From: Kordia sp050633145
Lineage (GTDB): Bacteria; Bacteroidota; Bacteroidia; Flavobacteriales; Flavobacteriaceae
Direction of reading: 5' to 3'
Assembly: GCF_050633145.1 (NCBI RefSeq)
Contig: NZ_JBOEFY010000004.1
Span: forward strand, 124,001 to 188,000
DNA: 64,000 bases
The position numbers and the translations under genes are program-made. The notes below the pieces were generated by a model. That model did no database searches. It was given only the letters and a program-made list of their open reading frames with translations, and was not told the origin of the DNA. Below, piece by piece: positions 9,414 to 17,587 of this stretch (position 1 is its first letter; each line of letters starts with the position of its first letter).

Positions 9414-9743
9414 ATGCCAAATAAATATCAGCACATATTAAACTTATTAAAGCAACTTCCTTTTTTGCTTGTGCTTTGTGCATTCTTATCACAACCTATC
9501 ATACAAACATATTCGATACTTTCTAATTCAAAAGCCTACGAATTGGCTGATTATGATTTTGAAGATGATACCGAAGAAGAAAACGAAGACTCCTCTAAAA
9601 AAAATCAAAAAGTAACAACAGATTCCACTCATTTTGTGCTTACAAACATAGATTTATCTTTGTGCAATTCTCACTTTTATGTACAAAAATCAAATCTTTT
9701 ACACAGCATAGAAATATTGATTCCTCCACCAGAAATGGTATAA
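9414..9743 (+). CDS. Small membrane-anchored acidic protein
   Basis: 109 residues, starting one base after the TetR stop. One hydrophobic helix (about residues 15-33, LPFLLVLCAFLSQPIIQ) is followed by a highly acidic stretch (DFEDDTEEENEDSS) and a C-terminal segment with two prolines. I know no function. Its position between regulator and transporter suggests a role in, or control of, the bicarbonate module. Confidence 0.6.
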   Translation: MPNKYQHILNLLKQLPFLLVLCAFLSQPIIQTYSILSNSKAYELADYDFEDDTEEENEDSSKKNQKVTTDSTHFVLTNIDLSLCNSHFYVQKSNLLHSIEILIPPPEMV

Positions 9744-9864
9744 AACACTTCTGCGCACATAGTGCACATTATTGAATGTTCTTTAATTCTCAGAAATTAA
9801 TTTATTGAAGAGCAGTTCAATTACTCATGTCAAAAAAAATTTAAGCTAACTACGGATTGAAAGT

Positions 9865-9888
9865 AGCGTTGTATATATAACGCTTTTT
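9865..9888 (+). terminator. Hairpin with T-tract upstream of the SulP gene
   Basis: AGCGTT / AACGCT stem around an AT loop, followed by five T. It could terminate the TetR/small-protein transcript or act as an attenuator in the 171-nt space before the transporter. Confidence 0.45.
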
Positions 9889-9914
9889 CGGTTCTACAAA
9901 TATTTATTACTATC

Positions 9915-11474
9915 ATGAATAGTTCAAACCCATTTAAAAATTTAAAAGCGGATTTCCCCGCCAGTATTGTCGTTTTCTTTGTTGCACTTCCTCTATGTTT
10001 AGGAATTGCCGTAGCCAGTGGAGCAGATCCTTTTGCTGGTTTAATTTCAGGTATTATTGGTGGAATTGTTGTCGGAGTAATGAGCGGCTCACAAATTGGA
10101 GTGAGTGGTCCTGCAGCAGGTTTGGCCGTTATTGTACTTACAGCTATTGGATCATTAGGTTTTGAAAATTTTTTAGTTGCAGTCGTATTGGCTGGAATCA
10201 TTCAAATACTATTGGGCGTTCTAAAAGCTGGAATTATTGGATACTTTTTCCCTTCTTCAGTAATTAAAGGAATGCTTACAGGTATTGGTGTCATTATCAT
10301 TTTAAAACAAATACCTTACTTTTTTGGATACATTCCTCCAAAAGATGAAGGTACATTTACTGCTATCGCTACTACATTCTCTGAAATTAGTTTAGGAAAT
10401 ACGCTTATCGCCGTGATTGGATTAGTCATCTTAATTGCTTGGACTTTTTTAATGAAAAAAGGAAAAATATTTCAATTGGTTCAAGGACCTTTAGTTGCTG
10501 TGGTTGTCGGAATTTTATTTTATGTTTTCCTTGGCGATTCAGAAACCTTTGCCATTGCAAATAAAAATTTAGTAGATGTTCCTGTACCAGAGAGTATGGA
10601 CTCCTTTTTTGGTCAATTTAAATTTCCAAATTGGACATCTATTACAAACCCTGAAGTTTTAATTACCGCATTTACCATTGCATTGGTTGCTAGTTTAGAA
10701 ACCTTATTATGTGTAGAAGCAACTGATAAAATAGATCCGTTAAAACGTGTAACACCTACCAATAGAGAATTAATAGCACAAGGTGCTGGTAACGTAGCTT
10801 CTGGATTAATTGGTGGATTGCCAATTACACAAGTTATTGTAAGAAGTTCTGCAAATATTCAATCTGGTGGACGCACTAAAATGTCAGCAATTATTCACGG
10901 TTTCTTTTTATTAATTTCGGTAATTCTTATTCCAACGATTCTAAATAAAATTCCACTTTCTGTTTTAGCTGCAGTATTACTTATTGTAGGATATAAATTA
11001 GCAAAGCCTTCTACTTTTAAAAATATGTGGAATGCAGGATGGATGCAGTTTGTACCATTTATTGTAACCATTATTGGAATTGTATTTATTAACCTTTTAT
11101 GGGGAATCGGACTTGGACTTGCTGTAGGTATTGTAGTAATACTTTATAGAAGTTTCCAAAACTCTCACTTCTTACATATTGAAGATAAAAGTAACGGAAA
11201 ACATAAAATTAAGATGACACTTGCCGAAGAAGTAACATTCTTTAACAAAGCTACCATCTTAAAAGAATTAGATAGCTTACCAAGAGATACATTTTTAGAA
11301 TTAGATGTTCGTAAAACACGTTTCTTGGACAACGATATTATTGAAATATTAGACGATTTTTCAGAAAAAGCACGCAACAGAAATATTGATATTAAATTGA
11401 TTTCTGAACGCGGTATTGTTGAAAACCCAGATAGTTTTATCGAGTTTTTCCAGCTTAGACCAAAAACGGCCTAA
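9915..11474 (+). CDS. SulP/SLC26 family anion transporter, likely bicarbonate
   Basis: 519 residues. About 12-14 hydrophobic segments occupy residues 12-415, with the SulP N-terminal signature (FPASIVVFFVALPLCLGIA) and glycine-rich core helices (GVSGPAAGLAVIV). A shortened STAS-like domain closes the protein (about 430-515, ending LISERGIVENP). Sulfate is the family's classical substrate. Here the operon partner is a beta-carbonic anhydrase, which points to bicarbonate uptake; this is an inference from context. The downstream universal stress protein starts 29 nt later. Confidence 0.9.
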   Translation: MNSSNPFKNLKADFPASIVVFFVALPLCLGIAVASGADPFAGLISGIIGGIVVGVMSGSQIGVSGPAAGLAVIVLTAIGSLGFENFLVAVVLAGIIQILLGVLKAGIIGYFFPSSVIKGMLTGIGVIIILKQIPYFFGYIPPKDEGTFTAIATTFSEISLGNTLIAVIGLVILIAWTFLMKKGKIFQLVQGPLVAVVVGILFYVFLGDSETFAIANKNLVDVPVPESMDSFFGQFKFPNWTSITNPEVLITAFTIALVASLETLLCVEATDKIDPLKRVTPTNRELIAQGAGNVASGLIGGLPITQVIVRSSANIQSGGRTKMSAIIHGFFLLISVILIPTILNKIPLSVLAAVLLIVGYKLAKPSTFKNMWNAGWMQFVPFIVTIIGIVFINLLWGIGLGLAVGIVVILYRSFQNSHFLHIEDKSNGKHKIKMTLAEEVTFFNKATILKELDSLPRDTFLELDVRKTRFLDNDIIEILDDFSEKARNRNIDIKLISERGIVENPDSFIEFFQLRPKTA

Positions 11475-11503
11475 GCACTATTAACCACTAAAAGTCAAAA
11501 ATA

Positions 11504-12328
11504 ATGAGCACACCAAAATATAAATTATTAGTATTAACAGACCTTTCTAAAGCTTGTAATATAGCGCTAGAAAACGCCGTAAATCTTTCTAAGACTATCG
11601 GTGGAAGCATTGATGTTTTTCACGTAATGAAATCTTCTGATATTGCAGAATATGAAAATCAATTTTCGACTATGCGCTCTATTGATGAAGAACGAGTTAA
11701 TAAAAAATCGCAGTTAAAAGAAATCGCAAAAGAAATTGCTGAAAAGTCAAATATTACCATTCGTACACATTGTATTTTAGGAAACTTAAAAGACGAAGCT
11801 ACAGAATATATTGAAGCAGTAAACCCAGATATTATCGTATTAGGAAAGCGTACAAAAAAATTAGCGAACTTTCTTGGTGATGGATTTACAAAGTTTATCT
11901 TAAATTCCTTTGAAGGCTCAGTATTAATTTCTGGAAAGGAAAAAGCATTACAACCGTCTGAAGGGATGTCACTAGGAATGCTTAACACAACTGTTGACGA
12001 ATTACCCGCTGTAATTACTAACGATTTGCGCAAGAATAATAAAAGCCCAATGAAACGTTTTCACATTCGCAATGAAAAGGAACAAATGGTGCAAGAAGCA
12101 AATGCTGAAAACGTAATTACATACGAGTTTGAGAACGATAGCAATACAATGAATAACATCGCTAAATATGTTGCTAAAAATAATATTGGACTCTTATGCA
12201 TAAATCCGCATGAAAAGAAAAGTTCAGGACCTTTGTTCAATATACAATCTAACATAAAAGAAGTAATTCAAAAAATCAATGCACCGATTTTAATTATAAA
12301 TAATAAATCATCAATTCAACTACAATAA
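11504..12328 (+). CDS. Two-domain universal stress protein
   Basis: 274 residues. The first Usp domain (residues 1-150) has the LVLTDLSKACNIALENA start and an IIVLGKRTKK segment close to the ATP-binding G-x2-G-x9-G region, although the glycines are degenerate. The second half is a diverged Usp-like domain ending INAPILIINNK. Encoded between the transporter and the carbonic anhydrase (spacings 29 and 16 nt), it may regulate the transporter under stress or energy limitation. Confidence 0.8.
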   Translation: MSTPKYKLLVLTDLSKACNIALENAVNLSKTIGGSIDVFHVMKSSDIAEYENQFSTMRSIDEERVNKKSQLKEIAKEIAEKSNITIRTHCILGNLKDEATEYIEAVNPDIIVLGKRTKKLANFLGDGFTKFILNSFEGSVLISGKEKALQPSEGMSLGMLNTTVDELPAVITNDLRKNNKSPMKRFHIRNEKEQMVQEANAENVITYEFENDSNTMNNIAKYVAKNNIGLLCINPHEKKSSGPLFNIQSNIKEVIQKINAPILIINNKSSIQLQ

Positions 12329-12344
12329 CACAAATTAATACATT

Positions 12345-12971
12345 ATGAAAGCACATACAAAAGAAACACAAGCAGTAATGACTCCAGATTCGTCAATACA
12401 AGCATTAAAAGATGGTAATGAGCGCTTTATGGGAAACACACAAGTTTCTCGCGACTTATTAGATCAAGTTTCAGATACAAGCACAGGACAATATCCATTT
12501 GCAACAGTTTTAAGTTGTATTGATTCAAGAGTTTCTTCTGAGTTGATTTTCGATCAAGGAATCGGAGATATTTTTAGTGTTCGTATCGCTGGAAATTTTG
12601 TTAACGAAGACATTTTAGGAAGTATGGAATTTGCATGCAAACTTGCAGGTACTAAAGTGATTGTTGTTTTAGGACATACTGCATGTGGAGCTGTAAAAGG
12701 AGCTTGCGATCATGCAAGACTTGGAAACTTAACTGCTTTAATCAACAAGATTGAGCCTGCAGTAGAAGCGGTAACTGAGCCAACTGATGAAAGTTTACGT
12801 AACTCTAAAAACATTGACTTTGTAAATAATGTTGCTGTAAAAAATGTGGAAATGACTATTGCAAACATTCGCAAGCAAAGTCCTGTACTAGCAGAACAAG
12901 AAAGCAATGGAGAAATTAAAATTGTTGGTGGAATGTACGATATCAATAACGGAAAAGTAACTTTCTTATAA
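12345..12971 (+). CDS. Beta-class carbonic anhydrase
   Basis: 208 residues, typical for the family. It interconverts CO2 and bicarbonate. The zinc-site motifs are visible: SCIDSRV (Cys and Asp/Arg dyad, about residues 57-63) and GHTACGAV (His and Cys, about 107-114). No signal peptide, so cytosolic. The operon with a SulP transporter forms a probable bicarbonate uptake and interconversion unit. Confidence 0.95.
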   Translation: MKAHTKETQAVMTPDSSIQALKDGNERFMGNTQVSRDLLDQVSDTSTGQYPFATVLSCIDSRVSSELIFDQGIGDIFSVRIAGNFVNEDILGSMEFACKLAGTKVIVVLGHTACGAVKGACDHARLGNLTALINKIEPAVEAVTEPTDESLRNSKNIDFVNNVAVKNVEMTIANIRKQSPVLAEQESNGEIKIVGGMYDINNGKVTFL

Positions 12972-12972
12972 A

Positions 12973-13671
12973 ATGAAGTTAATCATACAAAAAAGAATCA
13001 TTGTTTTACTATTGTGTATGATTCCACTTATGAGTTGGAGTCAGGACGAAACAGGAAACTGGTTAATGTATTTTGGATCGAACCGAATTAGTGAAAAATT
13101 AAGTATTCACTCGGAAGTTCAATTTCGTAATCATACCGTATTTCCAAACAATACAGAACAATGGTTGTTACGAACTGGATTAAATTATCACTTTGCAAAA
13201 AATGCGTTTGCTACTGCTGGATATGCATATATTGGAAGTTTTGCTTATGAAAGCGAACGCGATAGTCCTGAAACGGAAGAACACCGTATTTGGCAACAAT
13301 TAATTACGAATAACTATTTAGGTCGTGTAAAATTTGAACACAGATACCGAGCAGAACAACGTTGGGTTGAAGACGATTTTAAAACACGTTTTCGTTACCG
13401 ATTGATGTTATTTATTCCTGTAAATAAACCAAAAATAGAAACAGGGACATTTTTCTTTGGAGTTTACAATGAGATATTTGTGAATGGACAAGAAGAATTA
13501 TTTGATAGAAACCGTTTGTATGGCGGAATTGGATATCAATTAAATAAAAATGTGAATTTACAAACAGGAATGTTGTATCAAAGAGTACGCACTACTGGAA
13601 AAGGATATTTACAATTTAGTGTTGTATTTAATACTGATTTACGTAAAAAACAAAAAGAGATCCAAGATTAA
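12973..13671 (+). CDS. DUF2490 outer-membrane beta-barrel-like protein
   Basis: 232 residues, starting one base after the carbonic anhydrase stop. A signal peptide (IVLLLCMIPLMSWSQ) precedes a series of amphipathic beta strands with aromatic girdles, ending in a hydrophobic strand (LQFSVVFNTDL). This matches DUF2490, a small Bacteroidota outer-membrane family. It could offer an outer-membrane route for the module, but no substrate is known. It is the last gene of the operon and is followed by a strong terminator. Confidence 0.8.
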   Translation: MKLIIQKRIIVLLLCMIPLMSWSQDETGNWLMYFGSNRISEKLSIHSEVQFRNHTVFPNNTEQWLLRTGLNYHFAKNAFATAGYAYIGSFAYESERDSPETEEHRIWQQLITNNYLGRVKFEHRYRAEQRWVEDDFKTRFRYRLMLFIPVNKPKIETGTFFFGVYNEIFVNGQEELFDRNRLYGGIGYQLNKNVNLQTGMLYQRVRTTGKGYLQFSVVFNTDLRKKQKEIQD

Positions 13672-13694
13672 TGTTTCTTTATTTTTGTTATATG

Positions 13695-13740
13695 GAAAAG
13701 CTAGAAAGTCAATCACTGATTTTCTAGCTTTTCTAGTTTT
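13695..13740 (+). terminator. Strong terminator closing the bicarbonate operon
   Basis: A 13-bp perfect stem, GAAAAGCTAGAAA (13695-13707) with TTTCTAGCTTTTC (13721-13733), followed by TAGTTTT. It lies 23 nt after the DUF2490 stop codon. Confidence 0.85.
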
Positions 13741-13800
13741 AAAACAATAGCGATAAAGCGTTTTAAGTTGTATATTTAGAGTGCTATAAAAAAGAAAAAT

Positions 13801-13962
13801 ATGTTCGGATTATTCAAAAAGAAAACTGAAAAAGAAAAACTATACGATCAGTATACAAAACTCACCAAAGAAGCTTTTGACCTTTCTACATCTAACAGAA
13901 AGTTAAGCGATCAAAAAACAGCGGAAGCAGAAGCAATCATGAAGAAAATTGAAGCTTTGTAA
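13801..13962 (+). CDS. Lacal_2735 family small protein
   Basis: 53 residues, MFGLFKKKTEKEKL start, then charged helices ending in a KKIEAL tail. This closely follows the Flavobacteriia-specific Lacal_2735 family: conserved FGLFKKK start, a segment like EAFDLSTSNRK, and AEAEAIMKKIE. It probably forms a single helix-loop-helix; no function is known. Its stop codon lies inside the operator before the Crp/Fnr gene. Confidence 0.85.
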   Translation: MFGLFKKKTEKEKLYDQYTKLTKEAFDLSTSNRKLSDQKTAEAEAIMKKIEAL

Positions 13963-14002
13963 CCATTGTTACTGAGTAAGAAAATGAAAAACAATAATTT
14001 TG
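13959..14002 (+). promoter_or_regulatory. GTAAC-N4-GTTAC operator and -7 box before the Crp/Fnr gene
   Basis: GTAAC-CATT-GTTAC at 13959-13972, then exactly 22 nt, then TAATTTTG at 13995-14002. The geometry fits an activator site centred near -41. Suggests autoregulation. Confidence 0.7.
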
Positions 14003-14062
14003 TATTCTAAATCGTTTCATTACTTTTAGTAACTAAAATCATTGACGTCCAAAACGCAATTC

Positions 14063-14698
14063 ATGATTCAAGAACTCAAAGACAACTACGGACATCTTTT
14101 CGAAGAAAATTTACTCAACGAAATTGCACAAGTAGGTACTTTTAAAGAAGTTCCCGCTGGTTTTACCATGATGGCAATTGGCGATTATGTACGTGGAATG
14201 CCTTTGTTGGTTTCTGGAGTTATCAAAGTAATGCGCGAAGACAAAGAAGGAGACGAACTACTACTCTACTATTTAGAAAGTGGAGAAACTTGTTCTATGA
14301 CGATGAATTGTTGCTTAGGACAAACAAAAAGCGAAATCAAAGCCGTTGCCGAACAAGATACCAAACTTATTATGGTGCCTATTCAAAAAATGGAAGAATG
14401 GACAGCGAACTATAAAACTTGGCGCGATTTTGTTTTTGAAAGTTATCACACACGACTCAATGAAGTATTACATATACTAGACAGTGTTGCGTTTGAAAAA
14501 ATGGACCAGCGTTTACTAAACTATCTAAAAGAGAAAATTCGCATCAACAAAACAAATACAATTCACAACACTCATCAAGAAATTGCTTATGACTTGCACA
14601 GTTCCAGAGTAGTAATTTCGCGGCTTTTAAAAAAATTAGAACAAATGGGACGTATAGAATTGCACAGAAATCATATTAAAATCATAAATTTAGCCTGA
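14063..14698 (+). CDS. Crp/Fnr family transcriptional regulator of the sulfur module
   Basis: 211 residues from ATG 14063; a TTG seven codons upstream is less likely. The N-terminal cyclic-nucleotide-like beta-roll (residues ~15-125) is followed by a C-terminal winged helix whose recognition helix reads SSRVVISRLLKKLE. Three cysteines (C77, C83, C84 in ETCSMTMNCCLG) sit in the sensor domain, attractive for sensing redox state or sulfane sulfur. The flanking genes all concern sulfur compounds, and five FNR-sized palindromes precede the local transcription units, including this one. Target assignment is inference. Confidence 0.88.
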   Translation: MIQELKDNYGHLFEENLLNEIAQVGTFKEVPAGFTMMAIGDYVRGMPLLVSGVIKVMREDKEGDELLLYYLESGETCSMTMNCCLGQTKSEIKAVAEQDTKLIMVPIQKMEEWTANYKTWRDFVFESYHTRLNEVLHILDSVAFEKMDQRLLNYLKEKIRINKTNTIHNTHQEIAYDLHSSRVVISRLLKKLEQMGRIELHRNHIKIINLA

Positions 14699-14702
14699 AT
14701 AT

Positions 14703-14746
14703 GTAACTTTTGTTACTGCAAAACAATTGCCCAAACTGTATTTTGC
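14703..14746 (+). promoter_or_regulatory. GTAAC-N4-GTTAC operator and -7 box before the TauE/SafE gene
   Basis: GTAAC-TTTT-GTTAC at 14703-14716, 22 nt, then TATTTTGC at 14739-14746 (an imperfect -7 box). The start codon lies 22 nt beyond. Confidence 0.7.
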
Positions 14747-14768
14747 ACTGATAAATACTTGAATAATT

Positions 14769-15566
14769 ATGGAAATACTTGGCTACGCTAGTGCCTTGAT
14801 TATTGGAATATCACTTGGTCTTATTGGCGGCGGCGGCTCAATATTAGCTGTTCCTGTACTTGCCTATTTATTTACTGTTAACGAAAAAGTAGCAACCGCA
14901 TATTCACTTTTTATTGTAGGAACAAGCGCACTCGTTGGCGGACTCAAACAACACTTAAAAGGTTATGTAGATTGGCGTACCGCAATTGTTTTTGGTATTC
15001 CATCAATTATTGGAGTTACTTTAATACGCTATTATATAGTTCCTTCTTTACCAGATACCTTATTTACAGTTGGAGATTTCGAGTTTACACGCAGAATGGG
15101 AATGTTTGGTTTGTTTGCAATGCTCATGTTTCCTGCGGCAATTTCTATGCTGAAAGAACGTAAAGAAAAAACAAGTTCGGGAAAAGTATCATATAACTAT
15201 CCACTGATTTTATTAGAAGGTTTAGTCGTCGGTGCGGTTACAGGAATGATTGGTGCTGGTGGTGGTTTTTTAATTATTCCCGCGTTGGTATTATTAGCCA
15301 ATGTAGAAATGAAAGTCGCTGTTGGAACTTCCTTAATCATCATTGCTTTTAAATCTTTATTAGGCTTCTTTTTGGGCGATGCCACTACAATGGAAATTGA
15401 CTGGCAGTTCTTAGCTATTTTTACATCTATTTCGTTAGTTGGAATCTTTATAGGAAGCTACTTAGGAAACTTCATCGATGGAAAAAAACTCAAAAAAGGA
15501 TTTGGATATTTCATCTTTGTAATGGCAATCTTCATCTTCTATATGGAGTTTTTTGTGAAGCAATAA
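14769..15566 (+). CDS. TauE/SafE family sulfite exporter-like permease
   Basis: 265 residues, eight predicted membrane segments in two repeats. Each repeat begins with the family's glycine-rich signature (GLIGGGGSILAVPVL near residue 20; GMIGAGGGFLIIPALVLL near residue 160). The family exports sulfite, sulfoacetate and other C-S compounds or transports sulfur anions. Its position next to persulfide and rhodanese enzymes supports removal of sulfite made during sulfide or thiosulfate oxidation. Confidence 0.9.
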   Translation: MEILGYASALIIGISLGLIGGGGSILAVPVLAYLFTVNEKVATAYSLFIVGTSALVGGLKQHLKGYVDWRTAIVFGIPSIIGVTLIRYYIVPSLPDTLFTVGDFEFTRRMGMFGLFAMLMFPAAISMLKERKEKTSSGKVSYNYPLILLEGLVVGAVTGMIGAGGGFLIIPALVLLANVEMKVAVGTSLIIIAFKSLLGFFLGDATTMEIDWQFLAIFTSISLVGIFIGSYLGNFIDGKKLKKGFGYFIFVMAIFIFYMEFFVKQ

Positions 15567-15588
15567 GTAATCAAAAAAGCGCAGTACT

Positions 15589-15632
15589 GTAACACAAGTT
15601 ACTGTGTACAAATTCATCTCTTCGTAATTTTA
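15589..15632 (+). promoter_or_regulatory. GTAAC-N4-GTTAC operator and -7 box before the MBL/rhodanese gene
   Basis: GTAAC-ACAA-GTTAC at 15589-15602, 22 nt, then TAATTTTA at 15625-15632. Confidence 0.7.
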
Positions 15633-15653
15633 TATCACATTAAATTACGTATT

Positions 15654-17060
15654 ATGAATATTGAACAAATATACACAGGTTGCCTTGCTCAAGGTGCATA
15701 TTACATAGAAAGTAATGGTGAAGTTGCTATTATTGATCCATTACGCGAAGTACAACCCTATCTTGACAAAGCACAACAACAAAACGCTACAATTAAATAT
15801 ATTTTTGAAACGCATTTTCATGCAGATTTTGTCAGCGGACATATAACGCTTGCAAAAGAAACAGGCGCACCAATTATTTATGGCCTAAATGCAACACCTT
15901 CGTTTAAAGCAACTATTGCCGAAGACAATCAAGAATTTCAGTTAGGAGACATTAGCATTATTGCATTGCATACACCAGGTCATACTATGGAAAGTACGTC
16001 GTATCTCTTGCGTGACAAAAATGGAAAAGATCATGCGTTATTTAGTGGCGACACTTTGTTTTTGGGCGATGTTGGAAGACCCGATTTAGCACAAAAAATT
16101 GGTGAAATCACGGTAGAAGATTTAGCAAGTCATTTATATGACAGCTTGCGCAAAAAAATAATGCCTTTAGCAGATGATGTAATTGTATATCCTGCACATG
16201 GCGCTGGTTCTGCTTGTGGAAAAAACATGATGAAAGAAACGATTGATACCTTGGGCAATCAGAAAAAAGTAAATTATGCTTTGCGCGAAGATATGACACG
16301 TGAAGAATTCATCAAAGAAGTTACCGATGGCTTATTACCGCCACCTAGTTATTTTCCAGACAATGTAAAGCTTAACAAAGAAGGGTATGACGACATTTCA
16401 GAAGTCTTAAAACGTGGAACAACCGCATTATCACCAACAGAATTTGAAGTAATAGCCAATGAAACAAATGCAATTATTTTAGATGTTCGTCATCAAGATG
16501 ATTTTGTAAAAGGACACATTCCGCGTTCTATCTTTATCGGTTTGGATGGAAGTTTTGCTCCTTGGGTTGGCGCATTGATTGCCGATGTTCAACAACCTAT
16601 TTTGTTGGTAACTCCCGAAAATCGAATAGAAGAAGCTGTAACACGTTTGTCGAGAGTTGGTTTTGACAACACTTTGGGGTATTTGCAAGGCGGATTTGAC
16701 ACATGGAAAAAAGCAACAAAAGAATATGATACAATAAGTTCAATTTCGTCAGAAACGTTTCAGGAAACATTCCGTAAAGATCTTGCAATTTTTGACGTAC
16801 GACGCGAAAGTGAATTCGCTTCAGAACATATTTTAGAAGCAAAAAATACACCGTTGGATTATATCAATATGCATTTAGCGGTATTTCCACAAGACAATAC
16901 ATTTTATGTGCATTGCGCTGGCGGTTATCGAAGTGTTATTGCGGCTTCTATCTTAAAAAGTAGAGGCATTCATAATCTCGTCAATATAGAAGGTGGATTT
17001 AAAGCCATTAAAGAAACAACAATTCCTGTGTCAGCATTTGTCTGTCCGACGAGTTTATAA
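15654..17060 (+). CDS. ETHE1-like MBL-fold persulfide dioxygenase fused to two rhodanese domains
   Basis: 468 residues. Metallo-beta-lactamase fold at residues 1-250 with the metal motif THFHADFVSGH and later HTPGHT, GDTLF and HGAGSACG. This is the ETHE1/persulfide dioxygenase arrangement (oxidation of glutathione persulfide to sulfite). Two rhodanese domains follow: the first (about 260-355) has LLVTPENR where a catalytic Cys loop should be and is probably inactive; the second (about 370-465) has the active-site loop HCAGGYRS. The fusion suggests sulfur transfer coupled to persulfide oxidation, with sulfite leaving through the neighbouring TauE/SafE protein. Confidence 0.9.
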   Translation: MNIEQIYTGCLAQGAYYIESNGEVAIIDPLREVQPYLDKAQQQNATIKYIFETHFHADFVSGHITLAKETGAPIIYGLNATPSFKATIAEDNQEFQLGDISIIALHTPGHTMESTSYLLRDKNGKDHALFSGDTLFLGDVGRPDLAQKIGEITVEDLASHLYDSLRKKIMPLADDVIVYPAHGAGSACGKNMMKETIDTLGNQKKVNYALREDMTREEFIKEVTDGLLPPPSYFPDNVKLNKEGYDDISEVLKRGTTALSPTEFEVIANETNAIILDVRHQDDFVKGHIPRSIFIGLDGSFAPWVGALIADVQQPILLVTPENRIEEAVTRLSRVGFDNTLGYLQGGFDTWKKATKEYDTISSISSETFQETFRKDLAIFDVRRESEFASEHILEAKNTPLDYINMHLAVFPQDNTFYVHCAGGYRSVIAASILKSRGIHNLVNIEGGFKAIKETTIPVSAFVCPTSL

Positions 17061-17080
17061 TTAGTATAAAATTAGAATAC

Positions 17081-17143
17081 AACTGCAGTTGAGAAATGAA
17101 AAATGTTTAGAGTTTGGTATGGTAAAACAACTCAGCTGCAGTT
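17081..17143 (+). terminator. Long-loop inverted repeat after the MBL/rhodanese gene
   Basis: AACTGCAGTTGAG (17081-17093) pairs with CTCAGCTGCAGTT (17131-17143) with one mismatch across a 37-nt loop, followed by TATTTTC. Possibly a weak terminator. Confidence 0.35.
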
Positions 17144-17166
17144 TATTTTCACAAAAAGAATACTAT

Positions 17167-17210
17167 GTAACCGAAGTTACTGTGCAAAAAAAATTACACA
17201 CCTATTTTTG
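17167..17210 (+). promoter_or_regulatory. GTAAC-N4-GTTAC operator and -7 box before the rhodanese gene
   Basis: GTAAC-CGAA-GTTAC at 17167-17180, 22 nt, then a perfect TATTTTTG at 17203-17210. Confidence 0.75.
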
Positions 17211-17240
17211 CTATGAGATAATCCCCTAAACTCGAATATC

Positions 17241-17585
17241 ATGTCTTTTATAAACTCCTTATTTGGTGGACAAACGAAATCTACAAACGAAATTGAAATC
17301 TTAGATGTAACCACATTCAAAGTAGCAATTTCTACTAAAAAAATTCAACTAGTTGATGTACGAACAAAACTAGAATATAATGCAGGACATATTGAAAACG
17401 CTGTAAACATCGATTTTTTTGATCGTTCAAATTTCACAGAAAACTTTGCAGGTTTTGATCGAGCACAACCAATCTATTTGTACTGTCGTTCTGGAAACAG
17501 AAGTCAACGTACAGCTAAAAAATTAATTCAAATTGGTTTCAAAAAAATATACGATTTAAAAGGTGGATATAAAGCTTGGAAGTAA
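17241..17585 (+). CDS. Single-domain rhodanese-like protein
   Basis: 114 residues. The catalytic loop YCRSGNRSQ holds the Cys that would carry the persulfide; the preceding LVDVRTKLEYNAGHI and the closing LKGGYKAWK are rhodanese hallmarks. Cytosolic, no signal peptide. It is probably the sulfurtransferase partner of the MBL/rhodanese fusion and shares its operator type. Convergent with the methyltransferase gene, stops 2 nt apart. Confidence 0.92.
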   Translation: MSFINSLFGGQTKSTNEIEILDVTTFKVAISTKKIQLVDVRTKLEYNAGHIENAVNIDFFDRSNFTENFAGFDRAQPIYLYCRSGNRSQRTAKKLIQIGFKKIYDLKGGYKAWK

Positions 17586-17587
17586 GC

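Noticed and set aside
14020..14032. TTACTTTTAGTAA dyad between the Crp/Fnr promoter and its start
   Set aside because: Opposite half-site order and a 5-nt spacer, so it is not the same operator; may be chance in AT-rich DNA.
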